Assembly: GCA_942159475.1 (NCBI GenBank)
Contig: OW804096.1
Location: 110,830,194 to 110,894,193 of the forward strand
Source: Sthenelais limicola
Lineage: Eukaryota; Annelida; Polychaeta; Phyllodocida; Sigalionidae
Length of the DNA: 64,000 nt
Reading direction: 5' to 3'
In this document: positions 19,471 to 29,063 of the stretch, in pieces
How positions within the stretch are numbered: position 1 is the first letter of the stretch
Layout of the letters: every line of letters begins with the position of its first letter
Made by a program: the position numbers and the translations under genes
Notes under the pieces: model-generated
Database searches by the model: none
What the model was told of the DNA's origin: nothing
Seen by the model: only the letters and a program-made list of their open reading frames with translations

Positions 19471-20300
19471 TAAGAAAAGGCTCTAGCAAGAAAAGTGGGG
19501 TTTTAATTCCGTCATGATTTGCCTGTTGCCATGAAACCCCGCTAATAACACATACAGCATTTGTTTGACCCAGAGCATGAATCCCCCTGGAATATGTCTA
19601 GATTCTGAGAACATATCTAACTGAGGTCCGAGAGTTCTCAGACTTTACTTATTATTATTATAAGCATTATCATAAATGGTGAGAGGACATAATTATGAAA
19701 ATAAATAAATGAAATAAAATATAGATAATAAACCAGACTTGAGTAAGAAAATGAATACGGGTACATTATTTGTCTCTGCATCAACTTAAATACTTGTTCA
19801 GAGTATTCCTCCAGAGTCTGTCCAGCACCTCCGCCTCTGCACCACCATTCATTGGTCTCTCCTCACCTCTCTAGACAGAGGTTTTTGTTTCTGTCCATAG
19901 CAGTGTGAGACCATCACATCCGAACTATACGATATATATGCAATGTAGACAGCCTCAATATCTGAACTAAGCAGAGCCTGAACCGCCAAGTATCTTGGGC
20001 ACGTTAGAACTATACAGGAAAAGTCCAATGCTGTAACAATAGAACATCGAAACTATATGGGTCCATGGCAGAAGGCCTGCATGGCTGGTTTATATGAAGT
20101 CTTTTGTGAACACTGCTTACATATGTATTTGCATGTGATTATTATAAGGCAACTCTCTTGTTATAAACCTAACAATAAGAACTTAAGAATGTATCAAATA
20201 TATGTAATTAGATTTTCTGATACAAATGCAGCATACACTTTTTATATTTAAAAAGATTCTACAGCCTTGGACCTTTTTAGACTGCCCCCAAAAGTGTGTG
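19471..20300. other. No recognised gene
   Basis: A+T-rich unique sequence without supported features. Confidence 0.4.
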
Positions 20301-20345
20301 AGCGTGTATATATATATGTGTGTGTGTGTGGGGGGGGGGGGGGGT
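20301..20345. repeat. TATG/TG/poly-G microsatellite
   Basis: A compound simple repeat: (TA)n, then (TG)n, then a run of about 14 G. Confidence 0.95.
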
Positions 20346-21000
20346 TAAAGTGTTTTGTAAAAGTCGTGGCCTCAAATGCAAGAAAAAAAGAAAAAAAGAA
20401 CTGTTGCATGAATTAATCAATGGGGGCAAAGAAAAGGGGAACTTACATTTGGAAAGGACAATTAAGTTCCACCAGAGCTTAATTTGGCTCTGGCAAGTCA
20501 ATGTGGGCTAATTACACAGGGATTTAGCTGTTAATACTTTGGACTATATCGTCCCGTGTCTTTGACTAATGATACAATTAGTCTCATTCATTGTCTCGAG
20601 GGTCATCATATGGTAAATCTATGAGCAGACTCAAAGGAACCATTTGTACTGACAACCAAACATCAGAGTAGAACCTTTTTGACAGCATGTTCTAAACTCA
20701 TAACCTGCATGTAGGACTTAAATGTACAGCAAACAGCTACCTTATAAATCACCATTCTAACTAACTATTAATGGTGATACCCGGGTGCAACTATTAATTA
20801 TATTAATTATCATGCAACGTTTCGATAAATATAAGGCGGTATCATATGTTAAAATGTTAATTTTGAATTTTAACAAATAATGTGCATTCTCTTTTGCTAG
20901 TTCCCCGGAACTCGTTTTTTAGTGGAATTCAAAGGTTCCGCCACTCATTTTGTCGCATTACAACCGAAGTAGTTGTATTTTGCAGTCTTCCATCACATGC
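20346..21000. other. No recognised gene
   Basis: Unique sequence with a short A-rich run (20380-20400). No coding or RNA gene seen. Confidence 0.4.
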
Positions 21001-21573
21001 TTAGCACATTGAGGACGGGCTGATGCCTCAAGGCATCAACATCAAAATGGCCCTGGGGACGGGCTGATGCCTCAAGGCATCACACATAATTTGGCTCAGG
21101 GGACGGGGTGATGCCTCAAGGCATCAATTATTTAGATAAATTGAAGGGGGCATAACTTAATAAAAGATGAACGGATTTTGATGAAATTTAAAATATATGT
21201 ATACAAACATACTAGAAATATTTTTATATATATGTTGTCATGGAGACAATAATGATGACGTCATAACTAACATACGTAAATGCTGGAAAGTGAATTTGGA
21301 GCAAGGTTGCCGCCATATTGCACCCAATTGAGACCCATTATTTTAATTATTGAAGACCAAATTCTAGAAATTATGAAAAAATATGATCAATAACTGTTTA
21401 CACCCATTAAACGATGTACATATGACACATATTATTTGAAGAAAATATTCTTAAAGTGTTTTTAAACCCTAAACCTCATGTTAAAGACCCGTCCTGAAGC
21501 CCAAAAAAGGGGGAAAAGGCCCCCGTCAGCCAGGCAAAATATGTGTAAACTGCCCCCGTCCTCAATGGGTTAG
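21001..21573. mobile_element. MITE-like element with inverted ends and 44-bp tandem hairpin repeat
   Basis: The ends are inverted copies of CATTGAGGACGGG (21008-21020 and, complement, 21555-21567), extended by TTAG-like bases on both sides. Just inside the left end are three direct repeats spaced exactly 44 bases apart. Each contains TGATGCCTCAAGGCATCA (21021-21038, 21065-21082, 21109-21126), a 7-bp stem with a TCAA loop. No protein is encoded. A short non-autonomous DNA transposon is the simplest reading; the superfamily is not clear from the flanks. Confidence 0.7.
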
Positions 21574-22163
21574 ATGTTTGAGTGAAAATCGAAGGAGATT
21601 TTCTATGACTCTGCAGTGGTATAATTATATTTAGTCCAACAGGCTGCCTTGGATCCAATTTTAGGTGCGCTTCATGATAACGATTATGATATCAATCTGT
21701 ATTACGAATTGTCCTTTTGTCAAAATAAATTTCATTTTTAGTGTTCTAATAAATATTCCAAATAACTTTAACACAACATTAACACAACACAAAATAATAG
21801 TACGCCGCTTCTGAAACTTTTCAGGGCACTCTCCCATACGTGACCGACTTTACCCGGTAGCATTTCCCATAACTGATTGACATATAAATAGCGCAGAATC
21901 TGGGAATCTGGTTTGGATTGGCTGGGAGTTGGACAGGAGTTAAATCCCCGGTTGAAGTAGCAAGGAATGAGAGATTGGAAAGTAATTTACTTTGGGTATC
22001 GTATGTCCCCAGTGTACTTCAAAAACCACCTTTGATTACGAGAAATGACCTAAGCCGTCACTTACAATTTTTCCCTATCGTAGGTTTCCTACATGATTTT
22101 ATTTGGATATTCCAAGTAAGAAAGATAACTTAATGCATATAATATTTTCCAACAGTGGATAGA
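21574..22163. other. No recognised gene
   Basis: Unique sequence. A short plus-strand open frame (21918-22133) has no known relative. Nothing else supported. Confidence 0.4.
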
Positions 22164-22512
22164 TATGGAAAGCGGAATGCATATAACCGAAAAATTCGCA
22201 TGCGCAAAAAGCGGCTCAATACTAATTCAATGGGAACCGTACTTTCCCAACCCGCAAATCTCGCCCGCAATATACGGGTTGATGCGCCATAAGCGGTTGC
22301 GCCCTATGCGCGTTGCCGTTTTTACCGGCCGATAATTTTGTGGGCGCAAAATGCGGCCGACAAACTCGGCCGAATGAAGCGTTGAACTCGCATGCGCGAC
22401 CGCAATCGACGCATGAAATACCCGATATATGCGCATGCCACACCGATATTTTCGCATGCCACACCGATATTTTCGCCCGCCCCTATTTTGCGTAAATTGC
22501 GGGCGTCCAATG
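22164..22512 (+). repeat. CpG-rich dispersed repeat, copy A
   Basis: Starts TATGGAAAGCGGAATGCATA, continues with CGCATGCGCAAAAAGCGG and is strikingly CpG-rich against A+T-rich surroundings. CGCATGCG-type palindromes occur several times. It matches 24938-25275 in the same orientation and 27675-27854 in inverse. Overlapping open frames on both strands come from the composition and are not genes. The class of element is unknown. Confidence 0.8.
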
Positions 22513-22924
22513 CCTCCTTAAATGAAAACTGAAGTCGCATGTCACATTGTCACATATCGCTTGTTAACCATCGCTGAGCCTATTCCTTATGAATCGTTAT
22601 CAATCGTTATCAATTGCTATGTGAGCGAGGTTAGAATAATGATAATATCTAACTTATTAACCTGTTATCATACACATTAATATGGGGAGATATGTAAATA
22701 TGATATGATATGATGATGTAATAATAACAAAGGGTAATAGAGACTAATACCAATAGATAGCTTAGCTCTCTAGGTAGTAAAGATATTTCAATATAGGCTA
22801 TATTAATGAATCCAACTCTCACTCAATACATAATAATGCAATATAAATCAATATGTCACCAATGAATATTTAATATATACGGCATCATGGCTCTATATCA
22901 TATAGATCGCCGTTTCCGCTTATA
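22513..22924. other. No recognised gene
   Basis: A+T-rich spacer between two dispersed repeats, with ATATGATATGATATGATG simple sequence near 22697. Confidence 0.4.
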
Positions 22925-23172
22925 TGGGTCAGATTTTCAGAAAATGTACAATTGGCAGCTCTACACATTTAGTAAATAAATTCTGCTAAATTTGGCTGAA
23001 AAATGAAGAATACCGGGTAGGCCTATATCTGAGTATATTTGGTATCACATCGATTTAAAGTATCTGTTTTTGTTAGGCTAAACTGCATTTTGAAGCTCAT
23101 TTATGTCTTAAATGAGGGTTATTTGAGTGGATTGGTGAAGGCGAATTGTACATTTTCAGAAAATCAGACCCA
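22925..23172. mobile_element. TA-flanked MITE, copy 1
   Basis: A 248-bp element with inverted ends of about 29 bases (TGGGTCAGATTTTCAGAAAA...TGTACAATT) differing at about two positions, flanked on both sides by TA. TA target duplication points to the Tc1/mariner group. No coding capacity. Related copies: 25557-25793, 26816-26845 (fragment), 27523-27670 (truncated), 44815-45060 (diverged). Confidence 0.82.
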
Positions 23173-23196
23173 TATGTGACGTATCCATGGGTGCAG

Positions 23197-23221
23197 AGGG
23201 CGGGGGGGGGGGGGGGGGGCG
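23197..23221. repeat. Poly-G run
   Basis: GGGCGG followed by about 17 G; simple sequence. Confidence 0.95.
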
Positions 23222-23693
23222 TCATCATGTAAGAATATACATATAAATACATACATATAATCATACAATTCTATACCTACCAAGAGACTGTTTTGGTGAA
23301 TATTTATGTAGGATAGTTGAGCAATTGTTCCTCGGATTGTTTTCATATATTTAGGCAATTGTGAACGATATATTGGTCTAAAACTTATCACCCATGTGTT
23401 GCCCCTAATAAGCCCCTCATCAAAGAAGGGGCAATGAGCCAGCATACATAGACATGGCAAGAAGGTTCTGCTCTTTGATAAAAATCAAGATTTATTCAGA
23501 TAGGCCCATTTTAAGGGAGGATTTACGAGCTTTCTTTCCATTTCAAAATTAAGATATTTCCTGTTTTTGCCATTACCTGGTATGTTCACTGGGTTAGGGC
23601 CTAGATCTTTTAACAAATCATATCAAATATATATATGTTACCTATCTTAAGCTTCAGTGGAAACTTTCACCTCATTCATCCTCTTTCTTCTAA
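23222..23693. other. No recognised gene
   Basis: Unique A+T-rich sequence between the poly-G run and the minisatellite. Confidence 0.4.
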
Positions 23694-24872
23694 TTAGTTA
23701 CTGGTACTGGAGATGTTCTGAAGGAGGTTACTGGAGGAGTTCATTGGAAGAGGTTACTGGAGGAGTTCATTTGAGGTTGTTACTGGAGGAGGTATTGGAG
23801 GGGGTTTGTGGAGGGTGTTACTGGAGGAGCCTACTGGAGGACGTTACTAGAGGTGACTGGATGGGGTTACTGGAGGAGTTCATTGGAGGAGGTTACTGGA
23901 GAGGGTTACTGGAGGAGGTATTGGAGGAGGTTACTGGAGGGGTTCATTGGAGGAGGTAACTGGAGGGGTTACTGGAGGACGTTACTGGAGGGGGTTACTG
24001 GAGGAGGTCATTGGAGGAGGTTACTGGAGGGTTTACTGGAGGAGCCTACTGGAGGAGGTTACTGGAAGAGCCTACTGGAGGAGTTAATGGAGGGGGTTTG
24101 TGGAGGGTGTTACTGGAGGAGCCTACTGGAGGACGTTTCTGGAGGTGACTGGATGGGGTTACTGGAGGAGGTTACTGGAGGAGTTAATGGAGGGGTTACT
24201 GGAGGAGCCTACTGGAGGAGGTTACTGAAAGAGCCTACTGGAGGTTACTGGAGGAGTTAATGGAGGGTGTTACTGGAGGAGGTTACTGGAGGAGGTTACT
24301 GGAGGAGCCTACTGGAGGACGTTACTGGAGGTGACTGAATGGGGTTACTGGATGGGGTTACTGGAGGAGGTTACTGGAGGAGTTAATGGATGGGGTTACT
24401 TGAGGAGCCTACTGGAGGAGGATACTGGAGGAGCCTACTGGAGGAGTTAATGGAGGGGGTTTGTGGAGGGTGTTACTGGAGGAGCCTACTGGAGGACGTT
24501 TCTGGAGGTGACTGGATGGGGTTACTGGAGGAGGTTACTGGAGGAGTTAATGGAGGGGGTTACTGGAGGAGCCTACTGGAGGAGGTTACTGAAAGAGCCT
24601 ACTGGAGGTTACTGGAGGAGTTAATGGAGGGTGTTACTGGAGGAGGTTACTGGAGGAGCCTACTGGAGGAGCCTACTGGAGGACGTTACTGGAGGTGACT
24701 GAATGGGGTTACTGGATGGGGTTACTGGAGGAGGTTACTGGAGGAGTTAATGGATGGGGTTACTTGAGGAGCCTACTGGAGGAGGTTACTGGAGGAGCCT
24801 ACTGGAGGGGGTTACTGGAGGAGCCTACTGGAGGAGGTTACTGGAGGAGCCTACTGGAGGAGGTAACTGGAC
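23694..24872. repeat. Minisatellite of 15-bp GGTTACTGGAGGAG-like units with higher-order repeat
   Basis: About 1.2 kb of units around 15 bases long with variants (GAGCCTACTGGAG, GAGTTAATGGAG, GACGTTACTGGAG). Blocks recur at larger scale: TTAATGGAGGGGGTTTGTGG at 24084 and 24447, and GTGACTGAATGGGG at 24331 and 24695. That gives a higher-order period of about 363 bases. Open frames of up to 150 codons (repeating Tyr-Trp-Arg and Leu-Leu-Glu-Glu) follow from the unit length being a multiple of three and carry no other coding evidence. Confidence 0.95.
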
Positions 24873-24937
24873 AGCTAGGACTAACAATTGCAATGGGCTA
24901 CACACATTTTTAAACATCTAGGTATGAATATGTATAC

Positions 24938-25275
24938 TATGGAAAGCGGAATGCATATAACCGAAAATTGCGCATGCGCAAAAAGCGGCTCAATAGTAAT
25001 TCAATGGGAACCGTACTTTCCGCACCCGCCAATGTCGCCCGCTATATACGGGTTGCTGCGCTAAAAGCGGTTGCGCCAAATGCGCGTTGCCGTTTTTCCC
25101 GGCCGCGAATTTTGTTGCCGAGAAACGCGGGTGATTGAAGCGGTGGACTCGCATGCGCGACCGAAACTGGCGCATGTACGGCCAGAATTGGCGCATGAGA
25201 TACCCAATATATGCGCATGACACACCGATATTTTCGCGCTCTTGTGCGTTCAATATGGCCGCAAACGACGGCTGC
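24938..25275 (+). repeat. CpG-rich dispersed repeat, copy B
   Basis: Same family as 22164-22512. It begins CTATGGAAAGCGGAATGCAT and includes CGCATGCGCAAAAAGCGG, ATATACGGGTTG and CACACCGATATTTTCGC. Internal blocks differ from copy A (an extra GGCGCATG unit near 25170-25200). Confidence 0.82.
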
Positions 25276-25556
25276 AAACTTCGGATCATTAATGAATATT
25301 TGACCCAAGTCATTATAGGTACATTTTCTCATATGTAATCACAATGTTCTTGTATTGTCATGATACGTTTTGAATGGTTATATGATTGATATAATAATGG
25401 GTAATGGTTAATTGATTATTTACATATATCACGTTGGTAATATGGTCGGCCAATTGTAGCAGCAAGCATGCATCTATATGTATATCTATACATATATACA
25501 TGAGCACATGGATGTATACACGGGCATATGTATACATGTACGTATGTCTGCATATA
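25276..25556. other. No recognised gene
   Basis: A+T-rich spacer with TACATATATACATG-type simple sequence (25480-25545). Confidence 0.4.
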
Positions 25557-25793
25557 TGGGTCAGATTTTCAGAAAATGTACAATTTGCCTTCACCAATCC
25601 TCTCAAATAAACCATATTTAAGGCAAAAATGAGCTTCAAAATGCAATTTAACATAACAGAACTGATACTTAAAATCAATGTGATACCAAATATACTTAGA
25701 TATATCTGGTATTTATGATTTTTCAGCCTAATTTAGGAGAATTTCGTTAATGTGTAGAGCTGCTAATTGTACGTTTTCTGAAAATCTGACCCA
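25557..25793. mobile_element. TA-flanked MITE, copy 2 (opposite orientation to copy 1)
   Basis: A 237-bp element with TGGGTCAG...AATT inverted ends and TA on both sides (25555-25556 and 25794-25795). Its interior matches copy 1 in reverse complement. Confidence 0.82.
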
Positions 25794-25807
25794 TATATAC
25801 ACACATG

Positions 25808-26154
25808 TGTAATGACCCTCGGTGTGCACAGGGGAGGAGAAATAAAGATAACAAGGCATAAGCTATATTGTAATTACTCTAATTTATTCCATAATGAAGG
25901 TCTGAACCAGGTACAATAGTATCACGTATAAGAAAAGGTGTTATAATTAAATAATAAGAAGTACAAAGAAGCAAAGGAGAATATAATGAAGTTGACTAGC
26001 TTATACTGCCATCTCGTGGCCACACTCAGAATTATACAACACAGGATAACATGCGCAAGGCGCGATAAATGGATGCGCAGCATGCATGCTCTATACACTC
26101 CATTTTAAAACAATCGTAAGTAGTATAAAAGTGAGAATAAGCTACGGCATTACA
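25808..26154 (+). mobile_element. Solo LTR with TG...CA ends and 4-bp target duplication
   Basis: Runs 347 bases from TGTAATGACCC to CATTACA. The first and last seven bases are perfect inverted copies, and CATG flanks it on both sides (25804-25807, 26155-26158). A TATAAAAG box lies near 26133. No primer-binding site, polypurine tract or ORF adjoins it, so it is a solo LTR left by recombination between the two LTRs. The 4-bp duplication fits Gypsy-type elements. CTGCCATCTCGTGGCC (26007-26022) resembles a CTCF site in reverse. A diverged relative starts at 54559. The orientation is arbitrary. Confidence 0.78.
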
Positions 26155-26159
26155 CATGC

Positions 26160-26655
26160 CACAGGTGGCCAATCTGTGGTCTGAGGGGGCCAATCTGAGG
26201 GAGGAGGGTGTGTGGGAGGAGGGATTGAGGGAGGGTCTGAGGGAGGTGGGCCCGAGGGAGGAGGGTCTGAGAGAGGGACTGAGGAAGGAGGGTACAAGGG
26301 ATGTGGGTGTGAGGGAGGCGGGTTTGAGGGAGGAGGGTGTGAGGGAGGAGGGTATAAGGGCGGAGGGTATGAGGGAGAAGGGTGTGAGGGCGGGGGGGGT
26401 ATGAGGGTGGGGGGTATGAGGGAGGTGGGTATGAGGGAGAAGGGTGTGAGGGAGGAGGATATAAGGGCGGAGGGTATGAGAGAGGAGGGTATAAGGGCAG
26501 AGGGTATGACGGAAGTGGGTGTGAGGGAGAAGGGTGTGAGGGAGGAGGGTATAAGGGCGGAGGGTATGAGGGAAGTGGGTGTGAGGGAGAAGGGTGTGAG
26601 GGTGTGAGGGAGCAGGGTATGAGGGATAAGGGTGTGAGGGAGGAGGGTATAATTT
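26160..26655. repeat. G+A-rich minisatellite, GAGGGAGGAGGGTRTRAGG-like units
   Basis: About 500 bases of 15-base purine-rich units (GAGGGAGGAGGGTAT and variants). Open frames on both strands, one of 185 codons on the minus strand rich in Pro/Ser/Leu, are composition artefacts. Regular GGG runs could form G-quadruplexes. Confidence 0.95.
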
Positions 26656-26815
26656 ATTGAATAATTTATTGGCATGTAGGAGACTTCAGAGTGCAGCACT
26701 TTTCAGCATATTAAGAGGTTAATTCAGCACATCAGAGTGGTGGAGACGTGTGACTCATTTTCCTGTAACACATCACATAATATATGCATATATATGCATA
26801 GATACATGGGTCAGA

Positions 26816-26845
26816 TTTCAGAAAATGTACAGGCACTTAGGACAC
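26816..26845 (+). repeat. TA-flanked MITE, end fragment (copy 3)
   Basis: TGGGTCAGATTTCAGAAAAT then GTACA matches only the terminal repeat of the family and continues into unrelated sequence. Confidence 0.7.
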
Positions 26846-26900
26846 TTGCTTACAGGCTTGCTACCCATACTAACTGCCCATACAACCCTTACCACTATAT

Positions 26901-27240
26901 CCCTACCATACAATCTTCTCATCTTTCAACCCTCATAACTTCTAAACTATTAATTTTCCTTATTAAATTTTCACTCCCATTAGAATTCTTATTTACCCCT
27001 CTACCATTTTCCATTAAAAATTCTTTAAAATTATCAACCCTCCCTATTATCGCTCACCTTACCACGATATCCCTACCATACAATCTTCTCATCTTTCAAC
27101 CCTCATAACTTCTAAACTATTAATTTTCCTTATTAAATTTTCACTCTCATTAGAATTCTTATTTACCCCTCTACCATTTTCGATTAAAAATTCTTTAAAA
27201 TTATCAACATTCCCTATTATCGCCTTTTCCTGCCCTTCTC
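26901..27240. repeat. Tandem duplication of a 170-bp unit
   Basis: CCCTACCATACAATCTTCTC begins at 26901 and again at 27071. The two 170-bp copies differ at only a few bases, so the duplication is recent. The sequence is C+T/A-rich and apparently non-coding. Confidence 0.92.
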
Positions 27241-27522
27241 AAGGGCTCTATACAACTCCAACCTACACTTACTTACCTACACTTACCTACACTACCTCCC
27301 ATTACTTCTACCATTACTTCTACCATTACTTTATCTCTATTTCCCCTTTTATCATAACCAGTGTTATTAGTGTATCACTATTTGGGGGGAGCACTGGAAC
27401 ATATGGGGGATAGTGCATGTTTTAATGGCTTGCCCAGCCCTGGAGTAACCACAATTTTCCAACATTATTCAAGTGTGTATGTGAACGTAAAAATTACGTT
27501 TCATTATATTGTACATGTTACA
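27241..27522. other. No recognised gene; short CTACACTTAC and TTACTTCTAC repeats
   Basis: Low-complexity pyrimidine/A-rich sequence with small tandem repeats (27265-27325), then unique sequence. Confidence 0.45.
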
Positions 27523-27670
27523 TGAGGCAGATTTTCAGAAAATGTGCAATTGGCAGCTGTACACATTTAGTAAATTCTGCTAAATTAGGCTGCAATTTGG
27601 TCAATCAATACAAGATAAATTCGAGTATATTCGGCATTGATTACATTGATTCTAGCAATCTGTTTGGTTA
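27523..27670 (+). mobile_element. TA-flanked MITE, truncated copy 4
   Basis: Left end TGAGGCAGATTTTCAGAAAA and interior (GGCAGCTGTACACATTTAG, TTCTGCTAAATTAGGCTG) match copy 1. The right terminal repeat is absent: the sequence joins directly to CpG-rich copy C. Confidence 0.75.
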
Positions 27671-27674
27671 ATCC

Positions 27675-27854
27675 GGCAGCATATCACGGCCGACGAAATC
27701 GGTAAGAGTTGCGAAATGGGCGGCTGAAGTACCGCAAATTGCGGCCGCGAAAGTCGGATGGAATTTGCGTCAATTTCGGTAATGTTGCGATAAAAATGGT
27801 TGCCGCTTTTTGCGCATGCGCAATTTTCGGTTATATGCATTCCGCTTTCCATAG
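27675..27854 (-). repeat. CpG-rich dispersed repeat, copy C (inverted, partial)
   Basis: Reverse complement of the start of copies A and B, ending CGCATGCGCAATTTTCGG...CTTTCCATAG. Only about half the unit is present, abutting MITE copy 4. Confidence 0.75.
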
Positions 27855-27929
27855 ATAGAACAGGGGGTAGGGCATTCATATTTGTGGTGACTTCCATATG
27901 GGAAGCCGCAGGGACATTACTCCATATTT

Positions 27930-28165
27930 ATTAAAATGATATATATCTAAATATTCAGTGATATCACCAAATCATTCAGAGATATTTGTAATTCATTTAG
28001 TGACATCACATTATTTTAGTGACATAACTAAATGGTCTAGAGATATCTCTAAATGATTTAGTGATGTATCACTAAATATTTAGCGACATCTCTAATATTT
28101 AATGACATCTGGAATTTTTTTAGGGATATCTCTAAATATTTGAGTGATTTCAGTACATTTGGAAT
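27930..28165. repeat. Degenerate tandem repeat of TTTAGNGATATCNCTAAAT-like units
   Basis: At least eight imperfect units of about 20-27 bases, each roughly palindromic (TTTAGTGACATCAC, AGAGATATCTCTAAAT, TTTAGTGATGTATCACTAAAT). No coding. Confidence 0.8.
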
Positions 28166-28710
28166 TAATGTCCCAATAGCTTCCCATTCTTCCAAGGTGT
28201 AAAACAAGTATGGTTACTGTTATATTATTACCTTTTCTTCATCAGTTCAACAGTTTGACTGTTGGTGTTACTTTATTACTTTTTCTTTATCGGTTAAAAC
28301 ACTTTGACTGTTCGTCTGTTTAAGAGCATTTAAGCGTTTCCAAGGGGAAATGATATTATATACACATAAATAAATATGTATGAGCATTTCTCATGAAATG
28401 GCGCAATTTGGTGTTTTAATCATAAGGATCCATTTTTTGCATAATGCAGAATATACACTACAGTTTAGAATAATGGAGATGATTTACTTAGTATATGTCT
28501 GGAAAAGGTTACCTCCGTCTGACATACAAACAATCTTTTAGCATTACAAAAATACCAAGAGTTGTCATATTTTAACCTGAATACATCATTTAACCAATAC
28601 CTTTTCCAATAGGTTAGACACAATTATAATCCGAATACATACTTTTGCATAATATAAGAAAGAAAAACATTTCTTTTAAAAAAAATGGCTAAAATAGGAT
28701 GTTACCTCCG
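28166..28710. other. No recognised gene
   Basis: Unique A+T-rich sequence. Confidence 0.4.
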
Positions 28711-29063
28711 TCCGACCATTTTTTTTTACGACCAACTTTTTTTTTACGACCAACTTTTTTTTTACGACCAACCTTTTTTTTACGACCAACTTTTTAACGA
28801 GTTTTTTTCCGACCAACTATTTTTTAGCGACAATTTTTTCTCAACCAACTTTTTTTCAACCAACTTTTTACGACCAACTTTTTTTTTATGACCAACTTTT
28901 TTTTAACAACAATTTTTTTCCGACCAACTATTTTTTAACGACAATTTTTTTTCCGACCAACCTTTTTTCAACGAAAATTTTTTTCCGACCAACTATTTTT
29001 TAACAATTTCTTTTCGACCAACTATTTTTCAACCAACTTTTTTTACAACCAACTTTTTTTTAC
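28711..29063 (+). repeat. Satellite-like tandem repeat of ACGACCAACTTTTTTTT units
   Basis: About twenty units of 16-20 bases alternating a T run with (C/A)GACCAAC. The same unit in reverse complement (AAAAAAAGTTGGTCGG) occurs at 45788-45870. Confidence 0.93.

Noticed and set aside
21021..21126. CRISPR-like array (three equal hairpin repeats)
   Set aside because: Only three units in eukaryotic DNA, spacers similar rather than unique, inside a MITE.
23657..24913. Chain of plus-strand open frames up to 150 codons in the GGAGGTTACT array
   Set aside because: The 15-bp minisatellite stays open because the unit is a multiple of three; no start, splice or domain evidence.
26142..26699. Minus-strand 185-codon and plus-strand 131-codon frames
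   Set aside because: Translations of the purine minisatellite; no independent coding support.
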